A stretch of DNA of 64,000 nt from Branchiostoma floridae. Its lineage: Eukaryota > Chordata > Leptocardii > Amphioxiformes > Branchiostomatidae. Positions 33,531 to 45,783 of this stretch are shown here, piece after piece. The notes under the pieces are model-generated. The model was not told the DNA's origin. It did no database searches and saw nothing but the letters and a program-made list of their open reading frames with translations. Where the stretch lies: positions 15,772,765 to 15,836,764 of the forward strand of contig NC_049984.1 in assembly GCF_000003815.2 (NCBI RefSeq), written 5' to 3'. The translations under genes were made by a program, and so were the position numbers. The stretch's first letter is position 1. Each line of letters opens with the position of its first letter.

Positions 33531-33812
33531 GTAGCTTACGGGTTATTTCACCTGTACTACATGGTCCCATTGGGCACCTTGCGGCTACCGGGCTATTTTG
33601 GGGCACCCCGGGCCCCTAATTGTTTTCATAAACTCGCAGCTAAAATCAACCGGGGACCCGGCAACAAGTAGACGCCTTGACCAAATAGACCTTCAAAACT
33701 CCGAGATGTACCGCTGATACCCGGTAGTCCACCGGGGCAAATTTGTGGCTTCGTAGCCCGGCCGGGATTTCATCCCCTGCCGGCACCCGTGCAAATGGAA
33801 CCGTAGCATTAC
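33530..33812 (+). mobile_element. GC-rich dispersed element, copy 1
   Basis: The blocks 'acccggcaacaagtagacgc', 'gtccaccggggcaaatttgt', 'gtagcccggccggga' and 'catcccctgccggcaccc' occur in the same order in the elements at 45221 and (reversed) 59104. Its ends are too diverged to fix. It is noncoding despite an open frame on the minus strand. Confidence 0.65.
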
Positions 33813-33899
33813 CGTGAACTTGAGTACCCGATGCCTCATCAGGCCCGGACGTCTTTCTCTTGCATAAAGTATTAACATATCTAGGCACGAAACAAAGAC

Positions 33900-34500
33900 T
33901 CAACCATCTGATTCCAAGTAAAGCTCTAAGGTTGTCGGGGTTGACCTAATGACATTTTTGATCGCCGGTAGGCTCAGCTGGACCAAAATCGGCTTTGCCA
34001 TGCTCTTTAATGGAATCGGCTTAGGTTTATTGCTGGACACGCTTCGTACGTAAGGCCACGTTGATTCTATTTTACGTTTTACCATAGTCTTGCTAGCTTA
34101 AGCAAATCCATTTCTTATTTCGTCCATTTAACTACTGCACTGCAGAAAAAAACACATTATTAAGCAATTCATCTAGACAAACCTAGCTTATAGAATAAAA
34201 CCTGTTTTTCTACATGTACTTATAGAATGGAAATTAAATTTATCAAATGTTAGCTAGTGTATTTTGTGTTTATTTCAACATATTTGCTGCGACATGTATT
34301 TGACCCTTTGTGATAATAAGGTGCCCCATCTGCCCTTACATTTTTCAACTCTTCTAATTCAGAAGCGAGAAGAAGTCAAACCTGTAGATTTATACTAGCA
34401 AACATGAAAAGTTGTTATTGCATTTAGTACAATAACACGTCCTAATATTTGTATGTAATTTTAGAGCTACTTAGAACTATATCATCTTGGCCGTTACTTA
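33900..34500. other. No recognisable feature
   Basis: Ordinary AT-rich sequence without a supported gene or repeat. Confidence 0.4.
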
Positions 34501-34501
34501 C

Positions 34502-34596
34502 CTTGTAAGAGCAGAAACGACAATACAAGTCTTCTTCGTTCAAATAAAGGTCTCCGTTCTTGTTATCAGCAGGACAGGGCGATAATTCAAACACAT
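34502..34596 (-). CDS. Candidate isolated exon (95 bp), unknown gene
   Basis: On the minus strand an open frame ends in CTTACAAG|GTAAGT, a perfect donor. It begins after an AG in a poorly pyrimidine-rich context. It would encode ~31 residues including DNKNGDLYLNEED and LYCRFCSYK. The first piece faintly resembles a calcium-binding EF-hand loop (Gly at 6, hydrophobic at 8, Glu at 12) but lacks the first acidic residue. It might belong to another minus-strand gene upstream of the receptor, or be chance. Confidence 0.25.
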
Positions 34597-34789
34597 CTAT
34601 CAATATCATATATCAATGATGCAGTACGAAATATTAACTCATCGCCTAAAGCTGTGATATAAGATGTAGTCAATAACCATAGAATATGAAATTCATTTGT
34701 CTGGTTTTATAATAAGCTGCCTTTTGACAGTACAATCGATATGAATAGATCAAAGTAGTTGGCCTCTGTGTACCATGTGTCATGTTCAG

Positions 34790-35102
34790 ATCTATAATCA
34801 TAGAGTATGGACGTGCGTGTTTGAACGGACGCGTTTGTGCCCTTTTGTGTTTGATTTTTGGTTTGCACGTTTATGTGCGCGTGTGTATGTGTGTGTATGG
34901 GTGTGTGTAATTCCGTGTGTACGAGTGCGTGCCTTTGTGTGTGTGTGCGTGCATGTCTGTGTGGACTGTGTGTGTTAGTGTCTGTGTGCATGTGTGTGTG
35001 TGTGTGTGCGTATGGGTGTGTGTTTGTGTGTGTGTGCGTGTGTGTACGTGCGTGCGTGTCTGTGCGCCTGTGTGGACTGTGTGTTTGTGTGTGTGCGCGC
35101 GC
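34790..35102 (+). repeat. GT-rich microsatellite/minisatellite
   Basis: Imperfect (TG)n with interspersed 'gtgcgtgc' and two 'ctgtgtggactgtgtgt' blocks. All overlapping frames rich in Cys-Val or His-Thr are artefacts. Confidence 0.95.
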
Positions 35103-35651
35103 TAGCACTTTGGTACTATATCGGCCCTATTGATACGGCCAGGATGCCGGTAAATCGCCTTAGAGATTATGCTGTATGACCTCAATCGCAAAGTAACGAA
35201 ATTAAGTTATCCTACCTGACTGAGGATAGATTTTAAATCCATTTTCAACTCCTTTGATCCAAATTAATTGTATCTTTAGCATTCGCACAGGCTACGTGAC
35301 GGCTTCACTCACGCTTTGCACTTCATTTCTTTGATCTTAAAGATATCAATCTAGGCGAAGAAACTAGTACTTAATTCCAAGTCTATGTAGTGTTTTTTTT
35401 TGTTTTTTTTTTAATGACTCGTGGTTCAACCAGCTTTTCATGCCTTCGGTCTTGTTTTATTGATACGGTAGACCTTTGATAGAGATGAGCTATAGTCCAC
35501 AAAAAATTGATTCCTTGCGATGGGAGTTCATGTTTTCATGTTAATTTGTTCCGCGGTGTTCAATCAAAAGATCAAAGCGCACTGTAGTAAAAGAAAAGTT
35601 TGAGACTTTGAGGTAAAAAGAATCGTGTCCATATTTAACTAAACGGGACTA

Positions 35652-35694
35652 TGCTTTGGTGTGCGTTTGTGTTTGCATATGTGTGTGCGTTTGC

Positions 35695-35731
<37 letters not shown>

Positions 35732-36012
35732 TGTTTGTGTGTGTGTGTGTGTGTGCGTGTGCGTGTGTGCGTGCGTTTGTGTGTGTACATGCGTCTGTGT
35801 GCATGCGTGTGTGTATGTGTGCGTGTGTGTGTGCGTGTGTGTATGTGTGCGTGTGTGTGCGTGTCTGTCTTTGTGTGTGTGCGTGTCTGTCTTTGTGTGT
35901 GTGTCTTTAGTGTGTTAGTGTGTGTGTGTGTGTGTGTGTGTGTATGCGTATGTGTGTGTGCGGGTATACTGTGCGTTCTGGGTGTGTACATGTGTCTGCA
36001 CGCGAGTGTTTG
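35652..36012 (+). repeat. GT-rich microsatellite
   Basis: Long (TG)n with GTGTGTGCGT variants and a duplicated 'gcgtgtctgtctttgtgt'. It is the second such array within 1 kb. Alternating purine-pyrimidine DNA of this length could adopt Z-DNA. Confidence 0.95.
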
Positions 36013-36014
36013 TG

Positions 36015-36900
36015 ATTGTATAGAATTTTAGTTAGTGTCCACCCTGTTGCACTCTCCGATGGACTGCTCCATACATTGTGCACAATAGCATAACGGTCTT
36101 GCTGAATGACGAGTCTGATTTGAGCGAATTCTTTTCTGCTTCATTGCGTTTCATTGCTGACTTTACTTCTTCACAAAGTTTGAAAGATAAAACCATTTTT
36201 CTCTATGTACAACAGAAACAGACGATCAGCGAAATCGTTGGCGTCACATGGTACAAGTTCAGAAACCAATTTACTCCGCTTGTTGGGTGCATTTCCGCCC
36301 GTCTAAACCTCCATTTTCTGTCTTCCATAGAATCGATGAAGAAGCCCTTTTCGTTGAAAGCATTTCAGGGGAAGCCAATCAGTCCGTACTCTTATTTCTT
36401 CTTACCGCGAGGAACTTCACTTTGATTCCGTCAGCTTCCATCACCACTGACGTCTTTCAAGTCGCTCAGCTTGCACATGCTGCAGGCAGTCGTTTGGCAA
36501 GAGGTATTTTTCTTCAGGGCTTCCTGGACGTAAACTCGGTCTTAATGAGCTGTTTTTGAAGGCTGGGGTTATAAAGGAGATCGAAGGTGCCAGCTGCCCC
36601 TAGGCGATGTAATCAAGTGAAATGAAGCTATGCCAAGTAAGGAAAAAGTCGTGTGAAATGCCAAATTTCCCAAGGAAACAACGTCAGCAGGGCATAGCCA
36701 GACATTCAGAACTTCTTTTCCAAACATTCTACTAACATACTTTGAGATTCAACCTAAGAACTTTTGGGCCAAACACTCTACCAGCTTAAAAGTTGGCCAT
36801 TATTTGTGTTTATTCTACGTACAACATTTCTATTTTTCTATTTCTACATTTCTACAAACAGCGAGGCCGGGCCAAGACTTGGAAATGTGACGTAACAAAT
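36015..36900. other. No supported gene
   Basis: Open frames at 36078-36425 and 36248-36559 overlap in different phases, have no recognisable domain and lack splice support. Confidence 0.4.
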
Positions 36901-38115
36901 GACTTACACATTTATATGATTTATACATGGTAATGTTCATCATTGACTAACGTACACATGTTGCACGTGAAAATTCCCATCATTAATAATTCAGCGATTT
37001 TACAATTCAGTTAAATATTTGCATATTTGATATCTGCTTATATTTCACTTATAATAATTTACAAGTGTTACATTTATTAAAATCCAGTTATTGAAAACAG
37101 TGGAGTTATACAATTTTCTCATTAATTATCTTTGCCTAAGCTACCTGTATGACTAAAATGATGACAATCCGTCGTTACTTTCTGCAGTTATCATCTTTGG
37201 AATGTCTTGACAAAATAGGGGCTTAAAACTTGACACACTTTGTTATGATGCTAAAGCTATCAACCACCCAAATGTCAAGATTTAATCTTGTCTGTGACAA
37301 GGGATTTGTGAAAAATTACAGAATATTTTCATTAATTATGCAACTGTTCTCCATTAACTGTTTTGCATAATTTTGTACAACATTGTCTAAGGTACCTACA
37401 TACCAGGAGCATAAAAATACGTTGTTCCCTTCTTGACTTATTCTCTTCAGAAGTGTTTGACAAAAATGCCCCTGCTATCCCAAAACTAGCCGCTAGGGAG
37501 CCCAAACTTATGTCACTTCTTCCGGAGCACAAGAGCTATCTAACATACAAAAATAATGACCATGTTCAAAACACGAGATACCAAAATCGGAAGTACCAAG
37601 GAAAGCCGCCAAGGGGCCCAAAATCTAATCATTTCCTGCTTTCATCACACCCTACCGACACAGTATGACATCAATCAATCCACCCAGCTGTTCTTGAGTT
37701 ATCTTGTTGAAAGACAAACAGACAGACACACAAACGCTATTGAAAATATAACATCCATGAAATTTAATGGAGGTAATAAATGAAAAGACCCAGAACTTAC
37801 GCATGCAGCAACAAACAGGCAATTTCAGTCTCCTGCCTTTGAGGGTCAAGGGCACGCCAATCTCCACACATCAGACACGTGGGCCGAAAACATCTCTGTA
37901 CCAAATGGGATTTGCGGTTACAATTAAACCACTACAATTTGCTCGGGGGCAAGACCTACATCACTTCTTGCAAACGTTAATAGCTATCTGCTGCCAGAAA
38001 ATCAAGACGTCGACATATCCAGAATACCACAGGATACAAAAACAGGAAGTTCTGAAAAGAAAAGCTGCTTAGAAGACCAATATCATACTTAACCTTTGTT
38101 TCCTAAGACCTGTCC
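36900..38115 (+). repeat. Dispersed repeat cluster, 'catgttcaaaacacgag' family
   Basis: The blocks 'tagccgctagggagccca', 'gaccatgttcaaaacacgag', 'atcaatccacccagctgttc' and a 'agacaaacagacagacac' tail are followed at 37910-38080 by a second set ('agaaaatcaagacgtcg', 'aaaacaggaagttctg'). They match 25060-25385. Two tandem or successive insertions are likely. Confidence 0.55.
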
Positions 38116-38119
38116 ACAT

Positions 38120-40180
38120 GGCAAAAGTCGTGACAATCTATTTACAACTTTATTTTTAAGTTTAAACTTATTGCTGACCAAAGTAGAATTGTATGTAGAA
38201 TTCCTAACTGGCAGACAAACAACCAAAAGCAATACATCTAGTGGGACCATATGTCAATGATGCAAAACTCCTCGGCAACAAAATGAATTTTTGTTGTTCC
38301 ATGATTGGGAAAAAATAACACCTCTAGGCATTCATTCCCACGCCTCCGATAAGACATAATTGTCAGTTTACTAGATTTTCATCTCTCATTTCTGCCTATA
38401 TTGTATGAGCCGATGCTACTTTGCGATGTCAATGTTGGTCATAGTTTGCTAGAAGGCAGTTGCTCAAGCAACTGGATATGATTTTTGAAACAGTCAAACA
38501 TTTCAGATGGCATCTACTATCTTGTCTGACGCCAGTAACACGTCTAACTGTGGCTATTTGGCATATCTTATAACCTGAATGCCTATTTGACCTTCATTTG
38601 AACTTGTTTTTTTACTGCTATGATTGTCCTGTGACCAGTGCAATCTATGTATATTTTTTTTTATTATACACAAATCTTATTTTATTAACTGTCAATATCC
38701 CAACCAAAGCGTGTCTGATTCTATGCCACAATCTTGAAACATATATAATGTCTACTTTCACCAAGAGCACGTCTTCCCCATATAACACCTAACTAACAAT
38801 TCCCTCTACAACCCGGTTTCCTTATCTTGAATTTAAAGTTTGGTACTCTGCTCTTCTCACAAATCTGCACTGTATGTTTGAGCGCTTATATCAATTTTCA
38901 TATATTATTTTTGAGGCTTGACATACATGTATACCGAACAGGATTTAGTTCGTTGACCCTTGTAGTGGCTAGTGGCACATGGGTCAGCGAGTTTCTGTTT
39001 TTATAGCATTGGGTATATTTTTAGTTGCAGGTTATACTTTTATAGGAGTGGATTGATAGTCCTTTCACCAACGTGGTCGAGGCACCTCTTCGAACACAGT
39101 ACCCTCATTTTACCACTTTCCAAAAGACGGACACAGCCCTAACCGAGATACTCTACCCAAGATAAAAGCAGGGTAAAGCTACAACCAGTCAAGATTAGAA
39201 GGCTGAGATAAGGGTCATTGCTTTTGATCAATCCTCGGAAAACCCTGATGATTAATGAACTAAGATGGTAAGTACTGTACATCTGAATGCAACTACTTTA
39301 CGCAGAAAACTTTCTATGTAGACTTAATCTTTCTCGACCTTCACATTATTAGAGAAAGCACAGCTGAGACTCTCAAAGGTTACCATACTAGGACGTACCT
39401 TTGATCTCGCCCTCAAAATTATGTCTATAGGACTTTTTGCACAGTTGCATCTATTAAAAGTCAAACGTTGAGAATTTTCTTTATAAGGAGGTTATCATTA
39501 CTATGGTTGTGTATGGTATGTTTGGTGGTAGGAATATAGATAGTTATATTTCGACCACCTACAAAAACGCACATATCTACTTATACAGCCCTTTCCCCTG
39601 TCACTATAGGATATGACATTGCTGTGACCTCAATACTAATATATAGCCTTTGACTTAAAATTCGAATGTCAAACATGATATAGAAATGTAACTAAGGAGA
39701 CAGAAAGCAAACACACTGACCGCAAAAGGATTTGTTCTTTATCTTTGCAAATTGAAATCCGTCGACCATTTTGTCAAATCACTTGCTCGCAGCGAGGTAG
39801 CCCCCCCAGTGGAATTGGCAAAGAACCGAAAGAGGCTACCATCCGCTGGATGTATATGATGTCTGATGGTCTGTTGTTGACACGTGGTTATTACATTCGG
39901 CTACTTACTTGTATGCACTTATCTACTCATTTGGTTACATCTATATGGGATCTCGTAGTATATACATGTAACACCATTGGGACCATTGCTTCCATGAGTG
40001 ATGCTTCTGGATGGACGAATCGACCCCCTACCTCCCAGGAAAAAATGCTGTTCTGAAAGAGTATAAATAACATACATCAGGAAACAGTGGTTGGAAATTG
40101 CCATACAGAAGATGGTGAATCGATATTGATGCAGCTGAGAAGGAAAGTAGAGGAAGTGTACAAATAGCTTATTCCCAAGA
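38120..40180. other. No supported gene or element
   Basis: AT-rich. The short GC-richer patch at 39790 ('gctcgcagcgaggtagcccc') resembles the 'tcgcagcgagttc' words at 23585 and 50275 and may be a decayed element end. Confidence 0.4.
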
Positions 40181-40184
40181 CCTT

Positions 40185-40445
40185 TTTTGAGGCCGAAGGC
40201 CGAGCAGTTGGTTGCTATCCACTGTGTGTACGGCAAGATAGGGCGGTGACAATCCCTCCCTCTCCCTCGGGTGCCTTTTACCTTCCTAGTCTGAGCCATG
40301 TACCCATTTTATACCTGGGTGGAGTTTGAGAAATGTCATCTAAAGTGCATTTCCCAAGGACAAAACGTCTAGCCGGAAAAGCAAGGATTCAAACAAGTGA
40401 CATTTCGCTCTTGGTCTCTAGACCGCTTGCCTATCATCTCAACCA
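40185..40445 (-). mobile_element. Degenerate SINE, minus strand
   Basis: On the minus strand it has 'ccttgggaaatgcacttta' and 'ccaggtataaaatgggtaca'. Its 3' part is 'cacagtggatagcaacc', a phrase also seen at ~46610. The tRNA-like head is heavily mutated. Confidence 0.65.
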
Positions 40446-40694
40446 TACAGCGAATTTTACCTTTACCTTTTTAGGACATGTAGTTTAACCAAACCGTCTC
40501 CTTGCCTGTACATTTTGTATGCCAGTCACGTAGTGTGATCTTCTCCGTGGGTCTTGCTGAAGATGTAAAAGCTCTATTTTCGGCCAGGTCATGACCATAT
40601 TTAGGAAAACATCAATACGATTACTCACCCCTTGACCTCCCAAAGTCTTTGCTGTATCTCTATCATCCTTCAATGTGTAATGAATAGATGGTTT

Positions 40695-40932
40695 AAGGTG
40701 GTATCTCTTTGCACTTGTGGCACCGGTGCGGCACTGCGGGGTTCGAAAGATACTCAACGGAGATATAGAACGAATTTTCTCACCTTTTGTGTATTTTGGT
40801 GTCATCTAAGTCATACCTTTACGTACTACGCAATATCTAAATTATAGAAGATGGGAGAAAATAGCAAAACAGTTCCGCAGCGAACGAAACCCGCAGTGAC
40901 GCAAGGTGCCCAAGTGCAGTGAGATACTATCT
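40695..40932. mobile_element. Miniature inverted-repeat element, end type A, copy 3
   Basis: It begins AAGGTGGTATCTCTTTGC, continues 'gcaccggtgcggcactgc', and ends in the inverse, GTGCAGTGAGATACTATC. The core is in forward orientation. The right inner part contains 'agtgacgcaaggtgccc', mixing type A and type B wording. Confidence 0.8.
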
Positions 40933-40974
40933 TAACAGACCAGTTTCTCAAGGGCTGCTACCTTGATGCGACCT

Positions 40975-41100
40975 AAAATGTAACAAACGTCGTTCAATAA
41001 AACTCACAGGGAAAAGAATAATTGTTTTGCGCTTCGTGTGTCCCGTTGCCTCTTACGCAAGCCATACTCTTTAATTTTGCATTACATTCCATTCATAAAA
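40975..41100. repeat. Degenerate relic of the MITE core
   Basis: It contains 'cgttcaataaaactcac', 'gaataattgttttgcgcttc', 'gttgcctcttacgcaagccatac' in pieces, matching the order in the other relics, directly beside copy 3. Confidence 0.45.
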
Positions 41101-41339
41101 TCAAAGATAACCAAAGTTCAAGTCACGTTGCAGCACCATCGCTTCTAGTGGAATTAAGGCCTTACTTTTACAAGATCTGCGTTGTTGTGTACATTTTATC
41201 TATTTTACCGAGCTGCAAAACACCATTTCTTCATTTAATTGGAAAACCGCACCATTTCAAACAGTCATTATTTGGGGCTAAGCCTAGCCTGCAGGTAGAG
41301 TTGATTCACGAGGTTGTTTTCTTACTTCAGTGAAGCTCT

Positions 41340-42415
41340 CAGGCTTAAGGTGGTGACATTTCAAACCGGAGATGGTGCTTAGCTAAAAGCCTTAGGTAGA
41401 AAAGAGACACCATCATTCAGAGTTCCTTGGCCCCTCGGTCGGTTTATGGTAGCCTCTACAGAGGTTACCAAGGTCGAAATCTTCAAACTTTTCTCGGCTT
41501 CTTACAAGAAAAGTTCTTCGTATCTTTTTGTTGTTGCTTACAGTCAGGTCAAAATAAACACTGATTATATAACTCACGGATGATCATAAGGTGGTGCCTT
41601 CTGTTAGTCCTCCGTGATTACTAAAATTATGATAGTAATAGACTAATAGCTCTGCCAAGTTTCATGAATCTCATGCTAATGGAAATGGGCCAAGGGCATT
41701 ACTTATCGAACGCCCCTCGTACACACTTCCGTTTTTCATGGAGGTAAAAATGATGAAACACGTGGTGTCAAATTAGATATAAAATACTCCATTCATGTCG
41801 TTTGTAAACATGTATTGATGTAATAACTTGTTGCTGTGGCTTAAGGAGTTATGACTTATGACTAAGGATAATTAATACTTATGTCTTTATCTATTGCTCA
41901 CGAGAACCTTTGCACAATATTAATACATTTCTAACATGTGTGCATGATCCAAGGTGCGTGACAATTCGTAGCGCATCATGATCCATTCACTATTATATTA
42001 TATAGATATTTTAATCGGTCGAAAAATCGCAAAACTCAATAGATAAAAGAAGAAAAAAGTCCTCAGACGGTTAAAACAGATTAATGTGTAGGTACAAGAT
42101 ATGATTTGATTATAATCATTTTGTCTAACTTATCTTTTTAGTACTAGTCATAGGTGTCATTACATTTACGAGACATGTTTTATAATTGAGAGATAACAGA
42201 CCGTGAGATGATGCCAAGGCGCCAGGCAATGAGTTAACACGCAAGGCACGCCCTGCTGTTCAGGAAAGAATCCCATCTAATTTTCGAGACATCTGATGAC
42301 GATGACCTTTACAGTAATCTACGGCACCAATTGATAGATGAAAGCCTCTCTACCCGCGAAATGCAATCTTTGATCACGATTGGTGTACGTGTAAGAATAC
42401 AAGAGATCACTTATT
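41340..42415. other. No supported gene
   Basis: AT-rich sequence without motifs. Confidence 0.4.
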
Positions 42416-42663
42416 AAGGTGCGCTCCCACCGCACTTGTGTCAAGCTTGCGTCACTGCGGTGTTCGAAAGATTCTCAACGAATTTCAGAGATAAAGAACG
42501 AATTATCTTTATCTTTGTGTATTTTATTGTCTTCTTAGTCATACCTTTACGTATTACGCAATATCTAAATTATAAAAAATCGGAGCAAATAACTAAAAAG
42601 TGACGCAGTGAACGAACCCCGCAGTGACGCAAGCTTGACACAAGTGCGGTGGGAGCGCACCTT
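42416..42663. mobile_element. Miniature inverted-repeat element, end type B, copy 2
   Basis: The ends AAGGTGCGCTCCCACCGCAC and GTGCGGTGGGAGCGCACCTT are perfect inverted repeats, continuing into TTGTGTCAAGCTTGCGTCAC and its inverse. The core is in forward orientation. It is the best preserved type B copy. Confidence 0.85.
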
Positions 42664-42669
42664 TAGGTT

Positions 42670-44130
42670 GTATGTGTCCCTGTGATTTGTGCACAGTACA
42701 TAGATCTCACAACGTGGGAACGTAGTATGAAGGGAATCGTACGCGTATTCGTAGCATGTAGTGACCTCTAGTGTACCCCTGTCGTTTGTACATATATATT
42801 TCTTACAGCAATGATGATGATAAATCTTACAGCATGGGAAGTTAGAAGAGCCCAACAGCTATTCGTCTCAGATACTGATATGAATCTTTTTATCGAAACC
42901 ACCGTTGCCAACAGGAATAAATACTAGGCTTGTGGCTCCAAGTCTTTTTTGATACATCTTAAAAGAGGCTGCGCAATGTCAGATTGGATTTGATTATCCC
43001 ATATCTTCCTTTTGTTATCTTTTTGAAAACTTGAATTTATGCTTTGGTCTATCATTAAACTTTATAATTTTCATCTTCACGGAAGATAAATATGTTGCTT
43101 TTGCTCCGTTTCATCTTCTTCTTCTCCAAAGAAATAAGGTCAATGACTTTGCCAGAAGGATGTTACCACTGGTTAGTGGTTGAAAAGCAGACATTATGCA
43201 TTGTTTGATTGCATAATGTAGCAAGTAGCAGGACAGCTGGAGGTGGGGTCTGCTGACCACGCATATGAAAGAAGTAACAGTAATTTGGCTAGACTATATG
43301 AAGATTTACTTACAAATTTAAATTAAATTTGCTTACAAATGTTACATTTTGATTTATTTTGCCAATTGCATATAGACATGTTCCTGCATTTTTTGTTTAA
43401 ACAAAGAGCATTCTTCAAACCAAAAATACGAGCATCTGACTTTGGTATGATAGCGTGTGAAATAGCGCATATATATCAGGATTGAAGCTACTGGTAAAGT
43501 CGCACTAAATTTGAAATAAAAGGATGTGACAAAATGTATACCCTCGTACGTATGCGTACCCATAGATGACTTTGGATAACCTCTTCCATAGTTACTCTAT
43601 AGTATTCAATGCATGCCCCGCACTACAAGAGAAAACCTCACGCAAAGCTACCCTTATTTGGCTTGAAGTCTTCAAAGGTATAAAAATAGAAATGATAAAT
43701 GCATTATATATTCTCTAAACTAGACATCAGCCCACCGATTTGAATGATCATCAGATATACAAAACATAACCCACAGTCACGAAACCTCTGATTGCCAACA
43801 GGTCCTTTGTAACCAAACATACATTTGGCACGTAATATCACATTTTGGCACGCTTCCTATGCCTTGAAAGAAAGGGATCAAGACATTCAATTCAACCAAG
43901 CCACCCAAACTACTTCGAAAACAAGCCACTCAAATGTCACCCGCGGCTGACTTGAGCCGAAGTTGTTAACTTCATTTCAGCGTTTGAATGGGCTCAGAGG
44001 CAATCATGGTTCGATCCACCGTCAACCAATCGTGGCCACCTGCCCATCCATTGTTGCTAGTCGTCACGACTCACGCTGCCGCACTCAGGACCATCTGTAG
44101 AGCGGGTAGATTTTATCGAAGCTGCGGAAC
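42670..44130. other. No supported gene or element
   Basis: Small frames at 42565-42855 and 43354-43563 are chance or overlap the MITE. Nothing else was recognised. Confidence 0.4.
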
Positions 44131-44134
44131 TGAT

Positions 44135-44420
44135 TCGTGAGTTGTGTAACTAGTAGAGCGTTCGGCTCGGAATCGAGAGGAACCGAGTTCAATGCCCTCC
44201 GTGCCCTCGACGTTGTGCCCTTGGGAAAGTTACTCTACACGACCTTCTTCGCTTTACCCAGGTGTAAAATGGTACCTGACTTCGGTCGGGGGGGGGGGGG
44301 GGTCGTAAAAGAAAAAGAGACGCCCTTTACCTTCTGTCTACTCTGTGTATGTGGCACTGTTATATAAGCTTCTAACTTGAGTGCAGTGCAGTGCCACACT
44401 GTGTCCTCGTCTTTACAACA
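44135..44420 (+). mobile_element. tRNA-derived SINE, plus strand
   Basis: The head has 'gtagagcgttcggctcgg' and a B-box-like 'gagttcaatgccc'. The body has 'gcccttgggaaagttactc' and 'acccaggtgtaaaatgg', then a 14-bp G run and 'gtgtatgtggcactgttat', ending in 'gtcctcgtctttac'. It shares its whole length with the SINE at 45517. Confidence 0.8.
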
Positions 44421-45220
44421 AAATCTGTGCATCTGTGCATATTTGAAAGAGCGATAAAGGAATTTCAATGGGAAAAGCATGCATCTTTTACGCTTCGTTT
44501 GTTTTTTTAAGGCGTTTGCTCAGTGTACCACTTCTAAGCACTGAATTACGCTCTCTGTAGCAACATCTCTTCTTACTCAGTCAGAAACATCGAGCTTCAG
44601 CAAGTTCAACTATTTGTCCCATTAGGCAAAGCAGGGGTTACAAAAGGCTGCTAGGGAAAACTCCCTACCCCAATTAGCTGGAATGTTTTTTTTTTAATAA
44701 CACTTGTATGTATTGCATCGTATTCTGTTTTAATGTCAAAGATAATGCGAATCCAGCTTAGGACGTGCCGTGGCTTCAGTAAGATACATGCGTAAAGCCT
44801 CGGAAAGTTTATTTTCAATCTTCAAAAAATTGGAAATTGTCGTTAAAAGCCCAGGCAGCAGCTGGGACTGAAGATATACTAAGTATAAACACGATGGGGA
44901 ATCTACCGATAGATCAAGACGGGTCCTGTGGATATACCAGTAACGTTTTCTTTGAAATCAAGGCAAATTACCTACCAGTACATACTGTTGGGACTGGGAG
45001 CTAACGTCGCATTTAGAAACCGGCACCTTGCCGGACTGTTTATGGATATGTATACGTACAAATATACACAAATAATATATGGTTAAAAGTCGTTCGTCGA
45101 GATTGCCTATTAGTCTTTTAACGTCGTCTGAATAAATTTTGAAAAATTAATGTCGGGAGAATCCTTTTCTTTTGGAGTTAGCTGAAAGTAGAGTAGGATG
45201 GATTGTAGGCTGCTCCTAGT

Positions 45221-45504
45221 GGCTTAGGGACCGTGAACCCTACGTGGTCCCGTGGTACATATTGTGGCCCCCGGGGTAATTTTTGGCCCGGTCGGGCACC
45301 GTGTTGAATCTAAGTCAGACTTAATTGATGAACCCGCGACCCGGTAACAAATAGACGCCATGACTTACCCGTTGGAACACCGCCCACTCCCTCGTCCCCC
45401 GCATGTATACGTGTACCCAGCAGTCCACCGGGACAAATTTGTGGCTGCGGAGCCCGGCAGGGGATACATCCCTGACGGGCATCGTCGCAATTGGGACCTA
45501 AGCC
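45221..45504 (+). mobile_element. GC-rich dispersed element, copy 2 (best preserved)
   Basis: It begins GGCTTAGGGACC and ends GGGACCTAAGCC, giving inverted ends over at least 8 bp. The interior is GC-rich with CCCGGTAACAAATAGACGCC and GTCCACCGGGACAAATTTGT. It lies six bases from the next SINE's target duplication. It is non-coding and the transposon class is unknown. Confidence 0.7.
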
Positions 45505-45516
45505 TAACCAAGTGCG

Positions 45517-45783
45517 GCGTCTGGCGTGGCTTAACAGGTAGAGCGTTCGGCTCGGAATCGCGTATCTAGAGGTCATGAGTTCGATCCCCGCCGTGCCCCC
45601 GACGTTGTGCCATTGGGAAAGGCACTTTACACGACCTTCCTCACTTCACCAAGAATGGGTCGGGAGGTACAAGACTACCTTTACCTCCTGTATGTACCGT
45701 GTATGTGGCACTGCTGATATAAGTGACAGAACTTGAGTTCAGTGCCACATTGTCCTCGTTTGTCGAAAAGCAAATATAAAAAG
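45517..45783 (+). mobile_element. tRNA-derived SINE with candidate 7-bp target duplication
   Basis: The tRNA-like head has 'gcttaacaggtagagcg' (A box region) and 'gagttcgatcccc' (B box). The body has 'cattgggaaaggcacttta' and 'gtatgtggcactgctgat', with an A-rich end. AAGTGCG occurs at 45510-45516 and 45784-45790. At ~267 bp it defines the short SINE family in this window. Confidence 0.85.

Noticed and set aside
34707-36031. Long frames rich in His-Thr or Cys-Val on both strands
   Set aside because: They are translations of the two GT microsatellites and have no independent sequence complexity.
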